From assembly GCA_029778615.1 (NCBI GenBank), contig JAKOPZ010000123.1, positions 30,872 through 94,871 on the forward strand: 64,000 nt of DNA, read 5' to 3'. The notes below the pieces were generated by a model. That model searched no databases, was not told the DNA's origin, and saw nothing but the letters and a program-made list of their open reading frames with translations. The translations under genes and the position numbers were made by a program. Positions 17,895 through 27,468 of this stretch are shown piece by piece; the first letter of the stretch is position 1; each line of letters begins with the position of its first letter. Source of the DNA: Chloroflexota bacterium. GTDB taxonomy: Bacteria; Chloroflexota; Anaerolineae; UBA4142; SHND01.

Positions 17895-20318
17895 ATGGCT
17901 TTTGCAACACACTCTCGCCCGCTGTTTCGTCTCGCGCGCTCGTATGCGGCGCAAGCGATGGACGGCGCGTGGCTCTCGTGCAAGAATTACATCTGGCTCT
18001 TGGTCACGCTTGCCGTCGGATTTTTTGTGCGCGTGAACGAATTGGGCGCGCAGAGTCTGTGGAACGACGAAGGCACGTCGGTGGCGCTCGCCCAGCGGAG
18101 CATCTCTGCGATTGTGAACGCCGCCGCGCGCGATATTCACCCCCCCCTCTATTATCTCTTGCTCAGCGCGTGGATTCCGTTCAGCGGTATTGGCGAATTT
18201 GCTGTACGCTTTCTCTCGGTCTTGGCGGGCGTGTTGGTCATTGCGCTCACGTTTCGCATCGCGCGCGAATTTTTTGACCAGGATGTTGCGCTGCTTGCGG
18301 CAGTCTTGTCCGCGCTGAACCCGTTTCAAACATATTATGCGCAAGAGACGCGGATGTATATTTGGGTGACGTTGTTTGTGTGTTTGTCGGTGTGGGCATT
18401 GATAAAAATGTTCAATCCACCGCGTGAGAGAACATCGTCGGCAACACGGGGCATTCGCCGCCGCACCGCGTTTTGGTTTCTCTACATTTTTGCCACGCTC
18501 GCCGCGCTGTATACAAATTACTATGCGTTCACGCTGCTCCTTGTCGAGAATCTCGCGTTCGTCGCGTGGCTGCTATGGGCGTGGCGCGCGCGTCGAACGG
18601 GCATCGGTCATTCGTTCCTCTTTTGGTTCGCCGCACAAATTTTGATTGTGCTCGCGTATGTGCCCTGGCTGAATTTTGCGCGCCAGTCGCTCACGAGTTG
18701 GCCCGGCATCAGTGAACCGCTGACATTGTGGGACATGGCGTGGCGCATCGTCAGCGCGTTTGCGCTTGGATTCGACCAAGTTCAGGTTGTCCAGGTGGTC
18801 TTTGTCGCCGCATATATTTTATTTTTCGTTGGCGGGTTGCTGCCTTCGCGTGATTTATTCACCCAAAGCGTTTGGGGCATCGTCGTCTGTGCGTTGTGGG
18901 CGGTTGTGCCGCTGCTCGCCATGTATTTCCTTTCGTTAGCCCGCCCCGCGTACAATCCGAAATTTTTGCTGCTGGCGACGCCGGGTTTTTTGATTTGTGT
19001 GGCGCGCGGCGTTTCGGTTTTGTATCCGGGTTTGTTTTTGCGCGAGCGCGCGCCATATGCGACGATTCACGATCCACTCAAAACGCGTTTGACGCGGCAG
19101 TGGGTGAATACCGCAAAAATGCTCGTGGGCGGATTGTTCGCCGCGGGGCTTGTGTTGGCGTTACAAAATTTGTACGGCGACCCGCATCTGCAGCGCGACG
19201 ATTATCGCGGCATTGTGAATTATATCAACGCGGTGGCGACAGAGCGAGACGCGGTTTTGGTGAACGCGCCGGGGCAAATGGATGTGGTGCGTTATTACTA
19301 TCACAGTCCCGCGCAGTTGGTCGGTCTGCCAATTGGGCGTCCGATACAGCGTGAGGCGACGCAAACCGCATTGAATGAATTGTCCGCGCGCGAAAATCTG
19401 TACGGAATCTTTTGGGCGACGGAACAAGCCGACCCGGAAAATTTAATCGAACGCGTTTTAGCGCAAACGACGTACAAGGCGCGCGACGAATGGCACGGCA
19501 ATGTGCGGTTGACCGAATACGCTCGCGCGCGCGCGTCGCGAACAGTTCAATCCGGCGTTTCGTTTGGCGACGAAATTCTTTTGCGCCGCTATCTGCTGGA
19601 CGCCAAGCCGCTTGCGGGCGGGGATATTCTGCCATTCGAATTGGTTTGGATGGCGCAGAAATCGCCATTGCCGAATTACAAAATTTTCGCGCATCTGCTG
19701 GACGCGAACGGACGCATTGTGGCACAGCGCGACAGCGAGCCGCAAAACGGATTTGCGCCCACGAGCCAATGGAAAACCGGCGTCGAGGTCTCTGACAAAG
19801 TTGGCTTGCTGATTCCGCCCGGCACCCCGCCCGGCGCGTATTCGTTGGTCATTGGTGTCTATCGCGGCGATAGCGGCGAACGTTTAACGCGCCGAGACGG
19901 TTCGGACACTTTGATACTCGATGCGATAACAATCGGCAAACGCATACTGCCGCGCGCGGCGGTCTTTGCCCAGTCCATCCCAGCGGCTGTGTTTCGAGAG
20001 GTGGCGCTGCTCGGGTATCAAGTGGAACGCATCGAGTTTGCGCGCGGTGAATTCATTCCCCTCGTGCTATACTTTCAAGCGTGGACAAAACCAACCGCCG
20101 ATGCTCAAATGGAGGTGCAATTGCGCGACCAAGGTGATAACGTAATTGCTTCCGCGCGCGCATTTGAGAATTATCCCACCACGCGGTGGGATGCGGAGGA
20201 AATTGTGCGTGATGTTCAGACTCTGAACATTCCACTCAACGCGCTGCTTGGCGAATACAAAATCGTCGTAACGGACGGCGCGCAGACATTTGAGGTCACG
20301 CGCGTACAAGTGCGCTAA
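17895..20318 (+). CDS. GT-C fold membrane glycosyltransferase (ArnT/PMT-like, GT39-type)
   Basis: 807 residues from ATG 17895, 13 nt after the cupin stop (the frame is open from 17847, overlapping the cupin gene, but that extension lacks an RBS). About 10-11 membrane segments lie in the first 430 residues. Family signatures are the catalytic acidic site in LWNDEGTSV, DIHPPLYYLLLSAW in the first loop, and YYAQETRMY. Such enzymes transfer sugars from polyprenyl-phosphate donors on the outer face of the membrane. The last about 350 residues are soluble beta-rich domains (including GYQVERIEFARGEFIPLVLY). Acceptor unknown: lipid, protein or polysaccharide. Confidence 0.85.
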   Translation: MAFATHSRPLFRLARSYAAQAMDGAWLSCKNYIWLLVTLAVGFFVRVNELGAQSLWNDEGTSVALAQRSISAIVNAAARDIHPPLYYLLLSAWIPFSGIGEFAVRFLSVLAGVLVIALTFRIAREFFDQDVALLAAVLSALNPFQTYYAQETRMYIWVTLFVCLSVWALIKMFNPPRERTSSATRGIRRRTAFWFLYIFATLAALYTNYYAFTLLLVENLAFVAWLLWAWRARRTGIGHSFLFWFAAQILIVLAYVPWLNFARQSLTSWPGISEPLTLWDMAWRIVSAFALGFDQVQVVQVVFVAAYILFFVGGLLPSRDLFTQSVWGIVVCALWAVVPLLAMYFLSLARPAYNPKFLLLATPGFLICVARGVSVLYPGLFLRERAPYATIHDPLKTRLTRQWVNTAKMLVGGLFAAGLVLALQNLYGDPHLQRDDYRGIVNYINAVATERDAVLVNAPGQMDVVRYYYHSPAQLVGLPIGRPIQREATQTALNELSARENLYGIFWATEQADPENLIERVLAQTTYKARDEWHGNVRLTEYARARASRTVQSGVSFGDEILLRRYLLDAKPLAGGDILPFELVWMAQKSPLPNYKIFAHLLDANGRIVAQRDSEPQNGFAPTSQWKTGVEVSDKVGLLIPPGTPPGAYSLVIGVYRGDSGERLTRRDGSDTLILDAITIGKRILPRAAVFAQSIPAAVFREVALLGYQVERIEFARGEFIPLVLYFQAWTKPTADAQMEVQLRDQGDNVIASARAFENYPTTRWDAEEIVRDVQTLNIPLNALLGEYKIVVTDGAQTFEVTRVQVR

Positions 20319-20371
20319 CAAAATCGAGGCGGACGATTTGTCCAATCTCTGAGCGCGAGTCTCCAGTCTTT

Positions 20372-21580
20372 ATGTACTTAGGCAGAAAACCGCAACGTCT
20401 CCCCTGGCTGCGCAGCTGTTTGCTGATTCTTGTAATCGTCATCGGCACCGCGTACGCGAGTTTTCTATTGCTCGCGACACGCGGCGTCTATGTCGCACCG
20501 ACATCACTGCTCCCCGAAGCGCTGCAACCGACAGCAACCGTGACGCCCACCCCAACCGAACCTGCCATCAACATTGTGAATCGCGCCGACGGTTATTTTC
20601 AAAATGGGCAGGTGGACAAGGCAATTGCGGAATATCGCCGCGTGATTGAACTCGACCCGAACAATGACACCGCGCTGGCGCGTTTGGCGCGCCTCTTGAT
20701 TATTCGCCGCAAGTACGCCGAAGCGGAAGAGAACGCGCGGCTCGCTGTCGAATTGAATCCGGATGAAGCGTACAACAGCGCGGTGCTCGGACTCGCGCTC
20801 GATTGGCAAGGACAGTACGACGAAGCGCTGCCGCATAATTTGCGCGCGATTGAATTGGACGAAAACAATGTGTACGCGCAAGCGTGGTTGAGCGAACTGT
20901 ATTCTGACATCGGTCGCGTGGACAAATCGGTGCCCACCGCGCGGCTCGCCGTTCAACTTGACGACAACAATTGGGAAGCGCATCGCGTGCTCGGCTATGC
21001 GTACGAAACATCCGGTAAATATCGCAACGCGATTACGGAATATCAGCGCGCGATTCAGATTCAACCAAACTTGGGATTCTTGTACGTCGCCGCCGCGCGC
21101 AACCTGCGCGCGATTGGACAATATCGCAACGCGCTCGCGTTGATTCAACAGGCGATTCAAGCCGACCCGAATTCTGCCGAAGTGTATGATGAATTCGGGT
21201 GGATTTATTATTTTCTCGGCGACTATGACGCGGCGATTTCACAACTGCGCCGCGCGGTGCAAATTGATGATTCGTATGCGCCGGCGTACGGACATTTGGG
21301 CATTATTTATTTTGTGCTGCAAAATTGGGAGCAGGCGGTGCCGAGTTTTGAAAAAGCCATCGCGTTGGGCGGCGACCGCGCGGAATATTATTATTCGTTG
21401 GGACTGTCGTACGTGAATTTGGACAATTGCCCCAAAGGACGCGAGTGGATTGATAAAGCGTTGAATGTAAACGCGGAGGATACCGCCGTGCAAGCGGCAG
21501 AAGAATATTACAATGAAAATTGTTTGGGCAGTCAAGCGCCGCCGACACGCAGACCTGCAACGGCAGTGCCGCAGCCGTAA
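20372..21580 (+). CDS. membrane-anchored TPR protein
   Basis: 402 residues. One membrane segment at about 17-36 (LLILVIVIGTAYASFLLLA), then a short Thr/Pro linker. About nine TPR units of 34 residues run from 70 to 385 (repeated WxxxGxYDxAxxxxxxAIxLxPN pattern, for example LGLALDWQGQYDEALPHNLR). A Pro/Thr tail closes the chain. It has no SD and is probably expressed with the glycosyltransferase 53 nt upstream. It likely acts as an extracytoplasmic assembly platform, which would fit polysaccharide export, but no partner is evident. Confidence 0.82.
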   Translation: MYLGRKPQRLPWLRSCLLILVIVIGTAYASFLLLATRGVYVAPTSLLPEALQPTATVTPTPTEPAINIVNRADGYFQNGQVDKAIAEYRRVIELDPNNDTALARLARLLIIRRKYAEAEENARLAVELNPDEAYNSAVLGLALDWQGQYDEALPHNLRAIELDENNVYAQAWLSELYSDIGRVDKSVPTARLAVQLDDNNWEAHRVLGYAYETSGKYRNAITEYQRAIQIQPNLGFLYVAAARNLRAIGQYRNALALIQQAIQADPNSAEVYDEFGWIYYFLGDYDAAISQLRRAVQIDDSYAPAYGHLGIIYFVLQNWEQAVPSFEKAIALGGDRAEYYYSLGLSYVNLDNCPKGREWIDKALNVNAEDTAVQAAEEYYNENCLGSQAPPTRRPATAVPQP

Positions 21581-21587
21581 AGAAATT

Positions 21588-21629
21588 CGACGAAAAAATT
21601 CGTGACCAACGTCACGAATTTTTTCGTCG
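21588..21629. terminator. bidirectional terminator between convergent TPR and sensor genes
   Basis: Perfect 19-bp inverted repeat starting CGACGAAAAAATTCGTG (21588-21606) and ending at 21629, with CAAC loop. The A and T runs lie inside the stem, so it works on both strands. Confidence 0.85.
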
Positions 21630-21635
21630 GGTATC

Positions 21636-23534
21636 TCACACCGGCGGCGCTTTGGTGTCGCGCTGTTCCATCTGCTGCACCACTTTGGCGACTTCTTGAA
21701 TCGCGACGCGTTGTTTGCGATACAAATCGCTTTCGCTCATCGCGAGTTTCTGCGCGATTTCGCGAATTTTCATTCCCTGAATCACTTTGAGTTCAAGAAT
21801 GTTGTACAGCACCCATTCGGGCGCGGTCAGCGAACGCGTGCCGTCGGGGCGCAGTTCTTCGATGGCTTGAACGAGAATTGCGCGCAGCGCACGCGTCGGA
21901 TTTTGGTCGTACTCGTCAAGCGATTGCTGGACAATGTTCAATTGCAAAAGCGGCGAGTGTGTCAATTTTGGTCCGCCCCAATAATGCGCGAGCGCGTCCT
22001 GCACGGCGCGGTTGAAATCGGGCGAAGCGACCAGTTCCTCTTCGACACGTTCTTTGGCGGTTTCGCCGACCACGCGCGGTTTGGCTTGCACGCGCTGTAA
22101 CGCCTCCACCTGACTGCCAATCTGTTCCAACGCGTCAAAGACATTTTTCTGTAACGCGCGGTCTTCGAGCGCCAGCTCGGCTTGCAGCGCGAGGGCGTCA
22201 ACGAGTTCGCGTTCGTGTTCCGTCAAATCGGGCTCCGCTGAACGCGCGGCGACGCCGATAACGCCGACGAGCGCGTCGCCTCCATTGACCTTGAGCGGAT
22301 AGAGCCAGTAATCACCGTTCGCGAAAAAATGCGGCGCGTTCTCGCCGTTGGTGAGAGAGGGGGGGGTGTTTTGTCCCGCCAGAAATTTTTGAATCGGTTC
22401 GCGTCCGCCAACCAATGCTTCGAGTTTCCATTCGTCCGCATCGGCTGCCAGCACAAAGCCATTTTCCACGCGCAAGAGGTCGCACATTGCCGCGAGGATG
22501 TTTTCGAGAATTTGGCGCAGGTCGCTCGTGGTCAACAAACGCGCGTCGAGCTCTTGAATCTGTTTCACTTCGCGCCGGTTTTGCCAAAAGAGCAAACGGT
22601 CCAGATACGGTTTGCTGCGGCTGATGAGCATTTCAAAAACGATGATGCCCACAATGACCGTCGCGGCGAGCAGGGTTTCACGATTGAGCTGCAACCAATC
22701 TTCAATCGTCGGCACAATCGCGAGCGCCGTGACAACCCCGACTGCCACAATGGGACCGCGCAGAATAAAGTGAATAAACTTTTGTTTGATGATGCGGTCG
22801 GATTGGAGCGCGCCTTGATACGTCACGGTGTATGCCATCACCACGAGCATGATAATGAGCCCAATCGTTCCAAAAAATGTAAGCAGGAGTAGAACGATGG
22901 GCGGCATGAGCGCGGGAAAACCCGAAAAGACCAGATAGGGAAAAACTCCGAATGCGGGCGCGAGGAACGCAAAACCCAAGCGGCGCAAGCGGCGGCGTGA
23001 GGTGGGCGTCAGCGTGCGCCGCCGCGCGAGTTCGATGTTGTAAATCCCCCACGCGGTGGTCGCAAAGAAATAGATGGCAAAGAGATAAAAGAGCGGACCC
23101 GCGCGCAGTTGGGTGGCAAACGGATAGTTAAAGGGTGTGCTGACGACGAGGTTGGTGAAAATGACGAGCGCGAGAAAAATGATGCCGACGACATAGGCGG
23201 CGCCCGTCGCAAGGCGACGCACGCGCGAGTCGTAAAACGTGGAACGCAAGACTGCGTTGGAGAAATGCAGATACGCGGCGGGAACGAATGCAATGCCAAT
23301 CCACTTGAAGCGCAGCCACACTTCGGCGGACTCGAGCGTTTGGGTGCGGAGCAAGAAAACTTGTCCGACGTAGACGATGGCAACAAAGGTGAGCAGCGCG
23401 CTAAAGCCGCGCTGTACCGGATTGCGCCAACTCGCAGGAAAGAGCCACAGTAAAAGGGCAAAGGTGATAATGACGAGTGCAGCGGCGAGGAGAAAATTCA
23501 AGAGCGAAAAAATCTGAAATAACAGGTCGAACAT
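21636..23534 (-). CDS. membrane sensor: multi-TM + GAF + coiled coil + C-terminal HTH
   Basis: 632 residues from MFDLLFQ. The frame is open further upstream, but a -10 box lies 6 nt ahead of this ATG. About seven to nine membrane helices occupy residues 1-310, resembling the N-terminal 7TM input region of some histidine kinases. A GAF domain spans about 320-450 (ILAAMCDLLRVENGFVLAAD). A helical linker follows. The tail about 560-620 (EWVLYNILELKVIQGMKIRE, then IAQKLAMSESDLYRKQ) looks like a helix-turn-helix of the sigma-region-4 type. There is no kinase or cyclase domain. It could be a one-component membrane-bound regulator that binds DNA directly. The ligand is unknown. Confidence 0.72.
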   Translation of the reverse strand: MFDLLFQIFSLLNFLLAAALVIITFALLLWLFPASWRNPVQRGFSALLTFVAIVYVGQVFLLRTQTLESAEVWLRFKWIGIAFVPAAYLHFSNAVLRSTFYDSRVRRLATGAAYVVGIIFLALVIFTNLVVSTPFNYPFATQLRAGPLFYLFAIYFFATTAWGIYNIELARRRTLTPTSRRRLRRLGFAFLAPAFGVFPYLVFSGFPALMPPIVLLLLTFFGTIGLIIMLVVMAYTVTYQGALQSDRIIKQKFIHFILRGPIVAVGVVTALAIVPTIEDWLQLNRETLLAATVIVGIIVFEMLISRSKPYLDRLLFWQNRREVKQIQELDARLLTTSDLRQILENILAAMCDLLRVENGFVLAADADEWKLEALVGGREPIQKFLAGQNTPPSLTNGENAPHFFANGDYWLYPLKVNGGDALVGVIGVAARSAEPDLTEHERELVDALALQAELALEDRALQKNVFDALEQIGSQVEALQRVQAKPRVVGETAKERVEEELVASPDFNRAVQDALAHYWGGPKLTHSPLLQLNIVQQSLDEYDQNPTRALRAILVQAIEELRPDGTRSLTAPEWVLYNILELKVIQGMKIREIAQKLAMSESDLYRKQRVAIQEVAKVVQQMEQRDTKAPPV

Positions 23535-23540
23535 ACTGCA

Positions 23541-23546
23541 AGTATA
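23541..23546 (-). promoter_or_regulatory. -10 of the sensor gene (leaderless)
   Basis: TATACT on the minus strand, 6 nt before ATG 23534, so no untranslated leader is possible if this is the promoter. No SD is present. The -35 region is weak. Confidence 0.45.
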
Positions 23547-23640
23547 TCGGTATTTTTGCAAAGAGTGAAAAAAAAACGCTTGCAAACAGATTACCGAAAC
23601 AACGCCATCGAATTGGCGCGGAGTGCCGACGCTTTATGGT

Positions 23641-24441
23641 TTAACGGTAGCCCAAGAGCAAAGTGAAATAAAAATACGCAAAGGTCAACGGAATAAACAT
23701 GCTGTCGAGACGGTCAAACGCGCCGCCATGCCCTGCAATCAGGGTGCCCGAATCTTTGACGCCGAGATTGCGTTTGATGAGCGATTCCGTGAGGTCGCCG
23801 GCGGTGGTCAAACAGGCGATGATGATGCCGCCGGGGAGTGCTAACAGTACAGGGATTCCATAAATCGAACCGAGAATGGTAAATGCAAGCGTGCCCGCGA
23901 CGATTCCGCCCACCGCGCCCTGTCGCGTTTTCTTGGGGCTGATGGAGGGAAAGAATGGGTCTTTGCCCCAAATCCGTCCTGCCAGATAAGCAAAAATATC
24001 CGTTAGCCACGTCGCCAAGAGTGGAATAAACAAGAGCTGCACACCATTTTCCAAATTACGCAGGGCAAACATGTACGAACCCAAGACGCCGATGTACATG
24101 ACGCCCAACACCATGAGCGCCCAATCCAACAAAAACCCCTGATGATTTTTGCGCGAGAGTTCCCACATCGGCGGAAGCGAAATGATGGTTACCAAAATCA
24201 GCGCGGTAAAGTCGTAGGGCAGAAAAGGTTTCAGCGACGCGTTCAAGAGCAAGAGCGCAATCGCAACAAGTGCGGGAATCCACAGTGGTCTGTGACTGCC
24301 CAAACGGGTCATGTTGAAATACTCGTATGCGGCAATCAACATGCCCACGCCGTACAGCGCCAAGAGCGCCCATCCGCCGAGCCAGACGGCGAGGGCGGCG
24401 AGAACGACGAGAATGTTGGCAGAGATGAGGCGCAAGAGCAC
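23641..24441 (-). CDS. cdsA: phosphatidate cytidylyltransferase
   Basis: Makes CDP-diacylglycerol from CTP and phosphatidic acid at the membrane. 266 residues, GTG start, about eight membrane helices. The family signature is complete near the C-terminus: SLIKRNLGVKDSGTL followed by GHGGAFDRLDS. It closes the pyrH-frr-uppS-cdsA run, a classic order in bacteria. Confidence 0.95.
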   Translation of the reverse strand: MLLRLISANILVVLAALAVWLGGWALLALYGVGMLIAAYEYFNMTRLGSHRPLWIPALVAIALLLLNASLKPFLPYDFTALILVTIISLPPMWELSRKNHQGFLLDWALMVLGVMYIGVLGSYMFALRNLENGVQLLFIPLLATWLTDIFAYLAGRIWGKDPFFPSISPKKTRQGAVGGIVAGTLAFTILGSIYGIPVLLALPGGIIIACLTTAGDLTESLIKRNLGVKDSGTLIAGHGGAFDRLDSMFIPLTFAYFYFTLLLGYR

Positions 24442-24467
24442 GGGAACAAGAGGCGGTCAGGGTCAAC

Positions 24468-24534
24468 GTCATGGCGAGTCAAGCGAGAACCCGTTTCCCG
24501 TGCTGAAAGGATTTTCGGCTTGCCTCGCCATGAC
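24468..24534. repeat. REP-like palindrome between uppS and cdsA
   Basis: GTCATGGCGAGTCAAGC (24468-24484) and its inverse GCTTGCCTCGCCATGAC (24518-24534) form a 16/17-bp stem around 33 nt. The outer sequence GTCATNNCGA resembles the ends of the inner palindrome of the 126-bp elements at 38490 and 47869. It probably is a small dispersed repeat; it could also stabilise the uppS mRNA end. Confidence 0.65.
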
Positions 24535-24538
24535 CAAT

Positions 24539-25276
24539 TCAAGGTTTCAAAACTTTGCCAAAACGGCGTTCACGCTGACTGTATTCCAGCAGCGCTTTGT
24601 ACAATTCCGCTTTGTCGAAATCGGGCCAGTAGGTTGGCGTGGCATAGTATTCCGCATACGCGGACTGCCAAATCAGATAATTCGACAGACGCATTTCGCC
24701 CGCTGTCCGAATGACCAAATCGGGGTCCGGTGTCTCGGCGGTGTAGAGATAGTGCGTAAACAATGCTTCGGTGATGTTTTCTACCGGCACTTTGTCGGCG
24801 ATGATGCGCTTGACGGCATCAATGATTTCCGCGCGTCCGCCATAGTTGAATGCGACGTTGAGGGTGAGCCGCGTATTGTTTGCCGTTAACGCGACCGCGT
24901 CGGCAATCAGTTTTACCAACTTGGCGGAAAGGTGGTCAGTGCGTCCGAGATGGCGAATGCGAACACCGTTCTTGTGCAATTCGGGTGTCTCGCGCTGGAT
25001 GGACTGTTCGAGAATGGTCATCAAGCCGCGCACTTCGTCGAGCGGACGATTCCAGTTTTCGGTCGAAAAGGCATAAATGGTGAGGTACTGAATGCCAAAT
25101 TCCACCGCCGCGTTCAAAAGCGGACGAATGTTTTCGACGCCTTGACGGTGTCCCATCACGCGCGGCAACCCGCGCGCCTGTGCCCAGCGTCCGTTGCCGT
25201 CCATGATGATGGCGACATGCGTGGGGATGCGCGTGAGTTCCGTTGGCGGAGAATTCTCTTCGAGAACAGCAGACAT
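24539..25276 (-). CDS. uppS: isoprenyl transferase (undecaprenyl diphosphate synthase)
   Basis: cis-Prenyltransferase that makes the C55 lipid carrier for peptidoglycan and surface glycans. 245 residues. Catalytic Asp26 in MDGNGRWA, then YAFSTENW, and the C-terminal [19 protein letters not shown] motif. The usual sequence there is RTSGE..RLSNF; an Ala in place of Ser is a modest change. It lies downstream of frr with a heptamer-repeat hairpin in the 64-nt gap. The product serves the nearby GT-C and GT2 enzymes indirectly. Confidence 0.96.
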   Translation of the reverse strand: MSAVLEENSPPTELTRIPTHVAIIMDGNGRWAQARGLPRVMGHRQGVENIRPLLNAAVEFGIQYLTIYAFSTENWNRPLDEVRGLMTILEQSIQRETPELHKNGVRIRHLGRTDHLSAKLVKLIADAVALTANNTRLTLNVAFNYGGRAEIIDAVKRIIADKVPVENITEALFTHYLYTAETPDPDLVIRTAGEMRLSNYLIWQSAYAEYYATPTYWPDFDKAELYKALLEYSQRERRFGKVLKP

Positions 25277-25283
25277 AAGGGGG

Positions 25284-25340
25284 ACTAGAGATTAGAGATT
25301 AGAGAAAGTTGGGAAAATTCCAATCTCCAATCTCCAATCG
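25284..25340. repeat. heptamer-built hairpin (AGAGATT / CCAATCT units) between frr and uppS
   Basis: The left arm consists of two to three AGAGATT units; the right arm of three CCAATCT-type units (reverse complement GATTGGA). The arms can pair through AGATT cores. The units are 7 bp in both arms. Confidence 0.7.
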
Positions 25341-25898
25341 TTATACAGCCATCACTTCTTCTTCTTTTTTCGCGCTGACGGCGTTTGCTTCGGCGACGTA
25401 CTGGTCGGTGAGCTTTTGCAAAATGTCTTTGCCGCGCTTGTGCTCGTCTTCCGTAATCATTTTCTCTTTTTCAAATTCTTCGAGGTCTTTCATTCCCTGA
25501 TGCCGGATGTTGCGAATCGCGACGTGCGCTTCTTCGTTGCGCTGCTTGACGAGTTTGACCATCCTTTTGCGATTCTCTTCGGTCATCGGCGGCAAGGGCA
25601 GGCGAATAATTTTGCCGTCGTTGTTGGGCGTGAGTCCCAATTCCGATGCGAGAATGGCTTTTTCAATCGCCTTGATGGTCGAAGGGTCATGCGGTTTGAT
25701 GGTGATGAGTCGCGCTTCGGGAACGGAAATGGTGGCGAGCTGTTGCAGTGGTGTCGGTTCGCCGTAATAGTCCACTTTGAGCGGCTCGACAAGCGATGGG
25801 GACGCGCGTCCGGTGCGCATACTCTGAAAATCGTGGCGCATTGCTTCAATCGCCTTTTTCATTTTGAGTTCTACTTCGGATTTTACGTCGTCTATCAT
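25341..25898 (-). CDS. frr: ribosome recycling factor
   Basis: Releases ribosomes from mRNA after termination together with EF-G. 185 residues, the normal length. Conserved MRTGRASPSLVEPLKVDYYG near 27-46, RLPLPPMTEENRKRMVKLVK in the middle, and a helical C-terminus (DEHKRGKDILQKLTDQYV). Downstream of pyrH in the same run. Confidence 0.97.
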   Translation of the reverse strand: MIDDVKSEVELKMKKAIEAMRHDFQSMRTGRASPSLVEPLKVDYYGEPTPLQQLATISVPEARLITIKPHDPSTIKAIEKAILASELGLTPNNDGKIIRLPLPPMTEENRKRMVKLVKQRNEEAHVAIRNIRHQGMKDLEEFEKEKMITEDEHKRGKDILQKLTDQYVAEANAVSAKKEEEVMAV

Positions 25899-25913
25899 AA
25901 TTGAGGTATCAGG

Positions 25914-25958
25914 AAGCAGCTAGCAGCAGGATAACGCGAGTCCTGCTGCGCGCTGCTT
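25914..25958. repeat. hairpin between pyrH and frr
   Basis: AAGCAGCTAGCAGCAGGA (25914-25931) faces TCCTGCTGCGCGCTGCTT (25941-25958). The arms pair except at the centre TA/CGCG. The GCAGCA-type units resemble those between yebC and ruvC. Confidence 0.65.
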
Positions 25959-25963
25959 GCGCG

Positions 25964-26686
25964 CTACTTGCCAATTACCGTTCCCACGCTTTCACCCATT
26001 ACAACGCGTTCGATGGCGCGGTGGTCATTGAGGTCGAAAACGATAATGGGCAAATCGTGTTCTTTGCAAATGGTAATTGCCGTGTCGTCCATCACGGTGA
26101 CTTGTTCCGACAACAGCGCGTCGTTATACGAGATATGGTCGAATTTTTTCGCGTCGGCGAAACGATGCGGGTCCTTGTCATAGACGCCATCCACTTTGGT
26201 TGCTTTGAGCAGAATCTGCGCGTTGATTTCTTGCGCGCGCAGTGCGGCGGCGGTGTCGGTAGTGAAAAAGGGATTGCCGGTGCCGGCGGCAAAAATGACA
26301 ATGTAGCCTGCTTTCAAGTGATGAATGGCGCGGCGGCGGATGTACGGTTCGGCGATTTGGTGCATTTCAATCGCGGTCATGACGCGCGTTTCAAAGCCGC
26401 GTTTTTCCAGTGCGTCTTGCAGCGCGAGGGCGTTAATCACCGTCGCCAACATGCCCATGTAATCGGCGGTGGCACGGTCAATTTGTTTGGCGTAGGGGTC
26501 ATTGCCGCGCCAAAAATTGCCGCCGCCGATGACAATGGCAATTTGAACCTCATGGTCTTTGACGGCGAGAATTTCATCGCTCACCAGTGCGACCATTTCG
26601 GGGTCAATGCCTTGTTCGCCGCGCCCCGAAAGCGATTCGCCGCCGAGTTTCAAAAGGATGCGGTTGTATTTGGGTTCATTTGCCAT
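25964..26686 (-). CDS. pyrH: UMP kinase
   Basis: Hexameric kinase of the amino-acid-kinase fold that makes UDP from UMP. 240 residues. KLGGESLSG at the N-terminus binds phosphate, GGGNFWRG near 54-61, and [16 protein letters not shown] near 136. SD AAGGAGA lies directly ahead of ATG 26686, and a TATAAT follows further upstream. It heads its own transcript after the tsf terminator. Confidence 0.97.
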   Translation of the reverse strand: MANEPKYNRILLKLGGESLSGRGEQGIDPEMVALVSDEILAVKDHEVQIAIVIGGGNFWRGNDPYAKQIDRATADYMGMLATVINALALQDALEKRGFETRVMTAIEMHQIAEPYIRRRAIHHLKAGYIVIFAAGTGNPFFTTDTAAALRAQEINAQILLKATKVDGVYDKDPHRFADAKKFDHISYNDALLSEQVTVMDDTAITICKEHDLPIIVFDLNDHRAIERVVMGESVGTVIGK

Positions 26687-26700
26687 GCCTTCTCCTTGAG

Positions 26701-26706
26701 ATTATA
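26701..26706 (-). promoter_or_regulatory. -10 of the pyrH-frr-uppS-cdsA operon
   Basis: TATAAT on the minus strand, 14 nt before ATG 26686. The short leader still holds AAGGAGA. A possible -35 GCGACA lies 19 nt upstream; the same GCGACA precedes the promoter at 46122. Confidence 0.6.
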
Positions 26707-26814
26707 CAACAACGTAAATAAAATTTGTCGCGCGCCATGTGCCAAATCCTTTGCAACGCCGCACAGCCCAAACTGACCCGCGCGCAAAATTTTTTTGGCT
26801 CACTCTCCGGACAG

Positions 26815-26861
26815 GCGAAAAAAAAGGGAATTGAGAGATTTCATTGCCCTCATTTCCCTTT
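26815..26861 (-). terminator. terminator of the rpsB-tsf transcript
   Basis: On the minus strand AAAGGGAAATGAG pairs with CTCAATTCCCTTT (one mismatch) and is followed by eight T. It lies directly after the tsf stop. Confidence 0.85.
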
Positions 26862-26871
26862 GTTCTTGATT

Positions 26872-27468
26872 CTATTCTTCACCTAACACATAGCGGGTGA
26901 ATCTTCGCACGACAATTTTTTCGCCGGTCTGTGCGCTGGCAGACTTGACCACTTGCTCCATCGTCTGCTTGTCGTCCTTGATGTAGGGTTGATTCATCAA
27001 CACCGTTTCGGCGAAATATTTGTCGAGTTTGCCCGACACAATTTTTTCGACAATGTTTGCGGGCTTGCCTTCCGCGAGCGATGCGTCAGCGAAGGTTTTC
27101 TTGTGCGCTTCCAATTCCTCTGCCGGAATATCTTGGACCGAAACGTACTGTGGATTCATTGCCGCGATTTGCAGCGCGACCGCGTGGGCTGCTTCGCGGA
27201 ACTGCGGTGTGCGCGCAACGAAATCGGTTTCACAATTCAGTTCCACCATCACGCCCACTTTACCGTTGTGCACGTACGTTTCGATGATGCCATCTTTGGC
27301 AGTGCGTTCCGCTGCTTTTTTGTCCGCTTTGGCGAGACCTTTGGCTTTGAGAATGTCCAACGCTTTGTCGAAATCGCCGCCGACTTGTTCCAAAGTTTTT
27401 TTGGCGTCCAAAATGCCCGCGCCGGTTTCTTCGCGTAATTTTTTAATCAATTCAGTTGCGGTTGCCAT
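26872..27468 (-). CDS. tsf: elongation factor Ts
   Basis: Nucleotide-exchange factor for EF-Tu. 198 residues, the short single-core form. The N-terminal UBA-like domain has LREETGAGILDAKKTLEQ and the core has MVELNCETDFVART. Two ATG codons stand in tandem; ATG 27468 gives the family N-terminus [10 protein letters not shown]. The first of them overlaps the rpsB stop, so translation is coupled. Confidence 0.97.
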   Translation of the reverse strand: MATATELIKKLREETGAGILDAKKTLEQVGGDFDKALDILKAKGLAKADKKAAERTAKDGIIETYVHNGKVGVMVELNCETDFVARTPQFREAAHAVALQIAAMNPQYVSVQDIPAEELEAHKKTFADASLAEGKPANIVEKIVSGKLDKYFAETVLMNQPYIKDDKQTMEQVVKSASAQTGEKIVVRRFTRYVLGEE

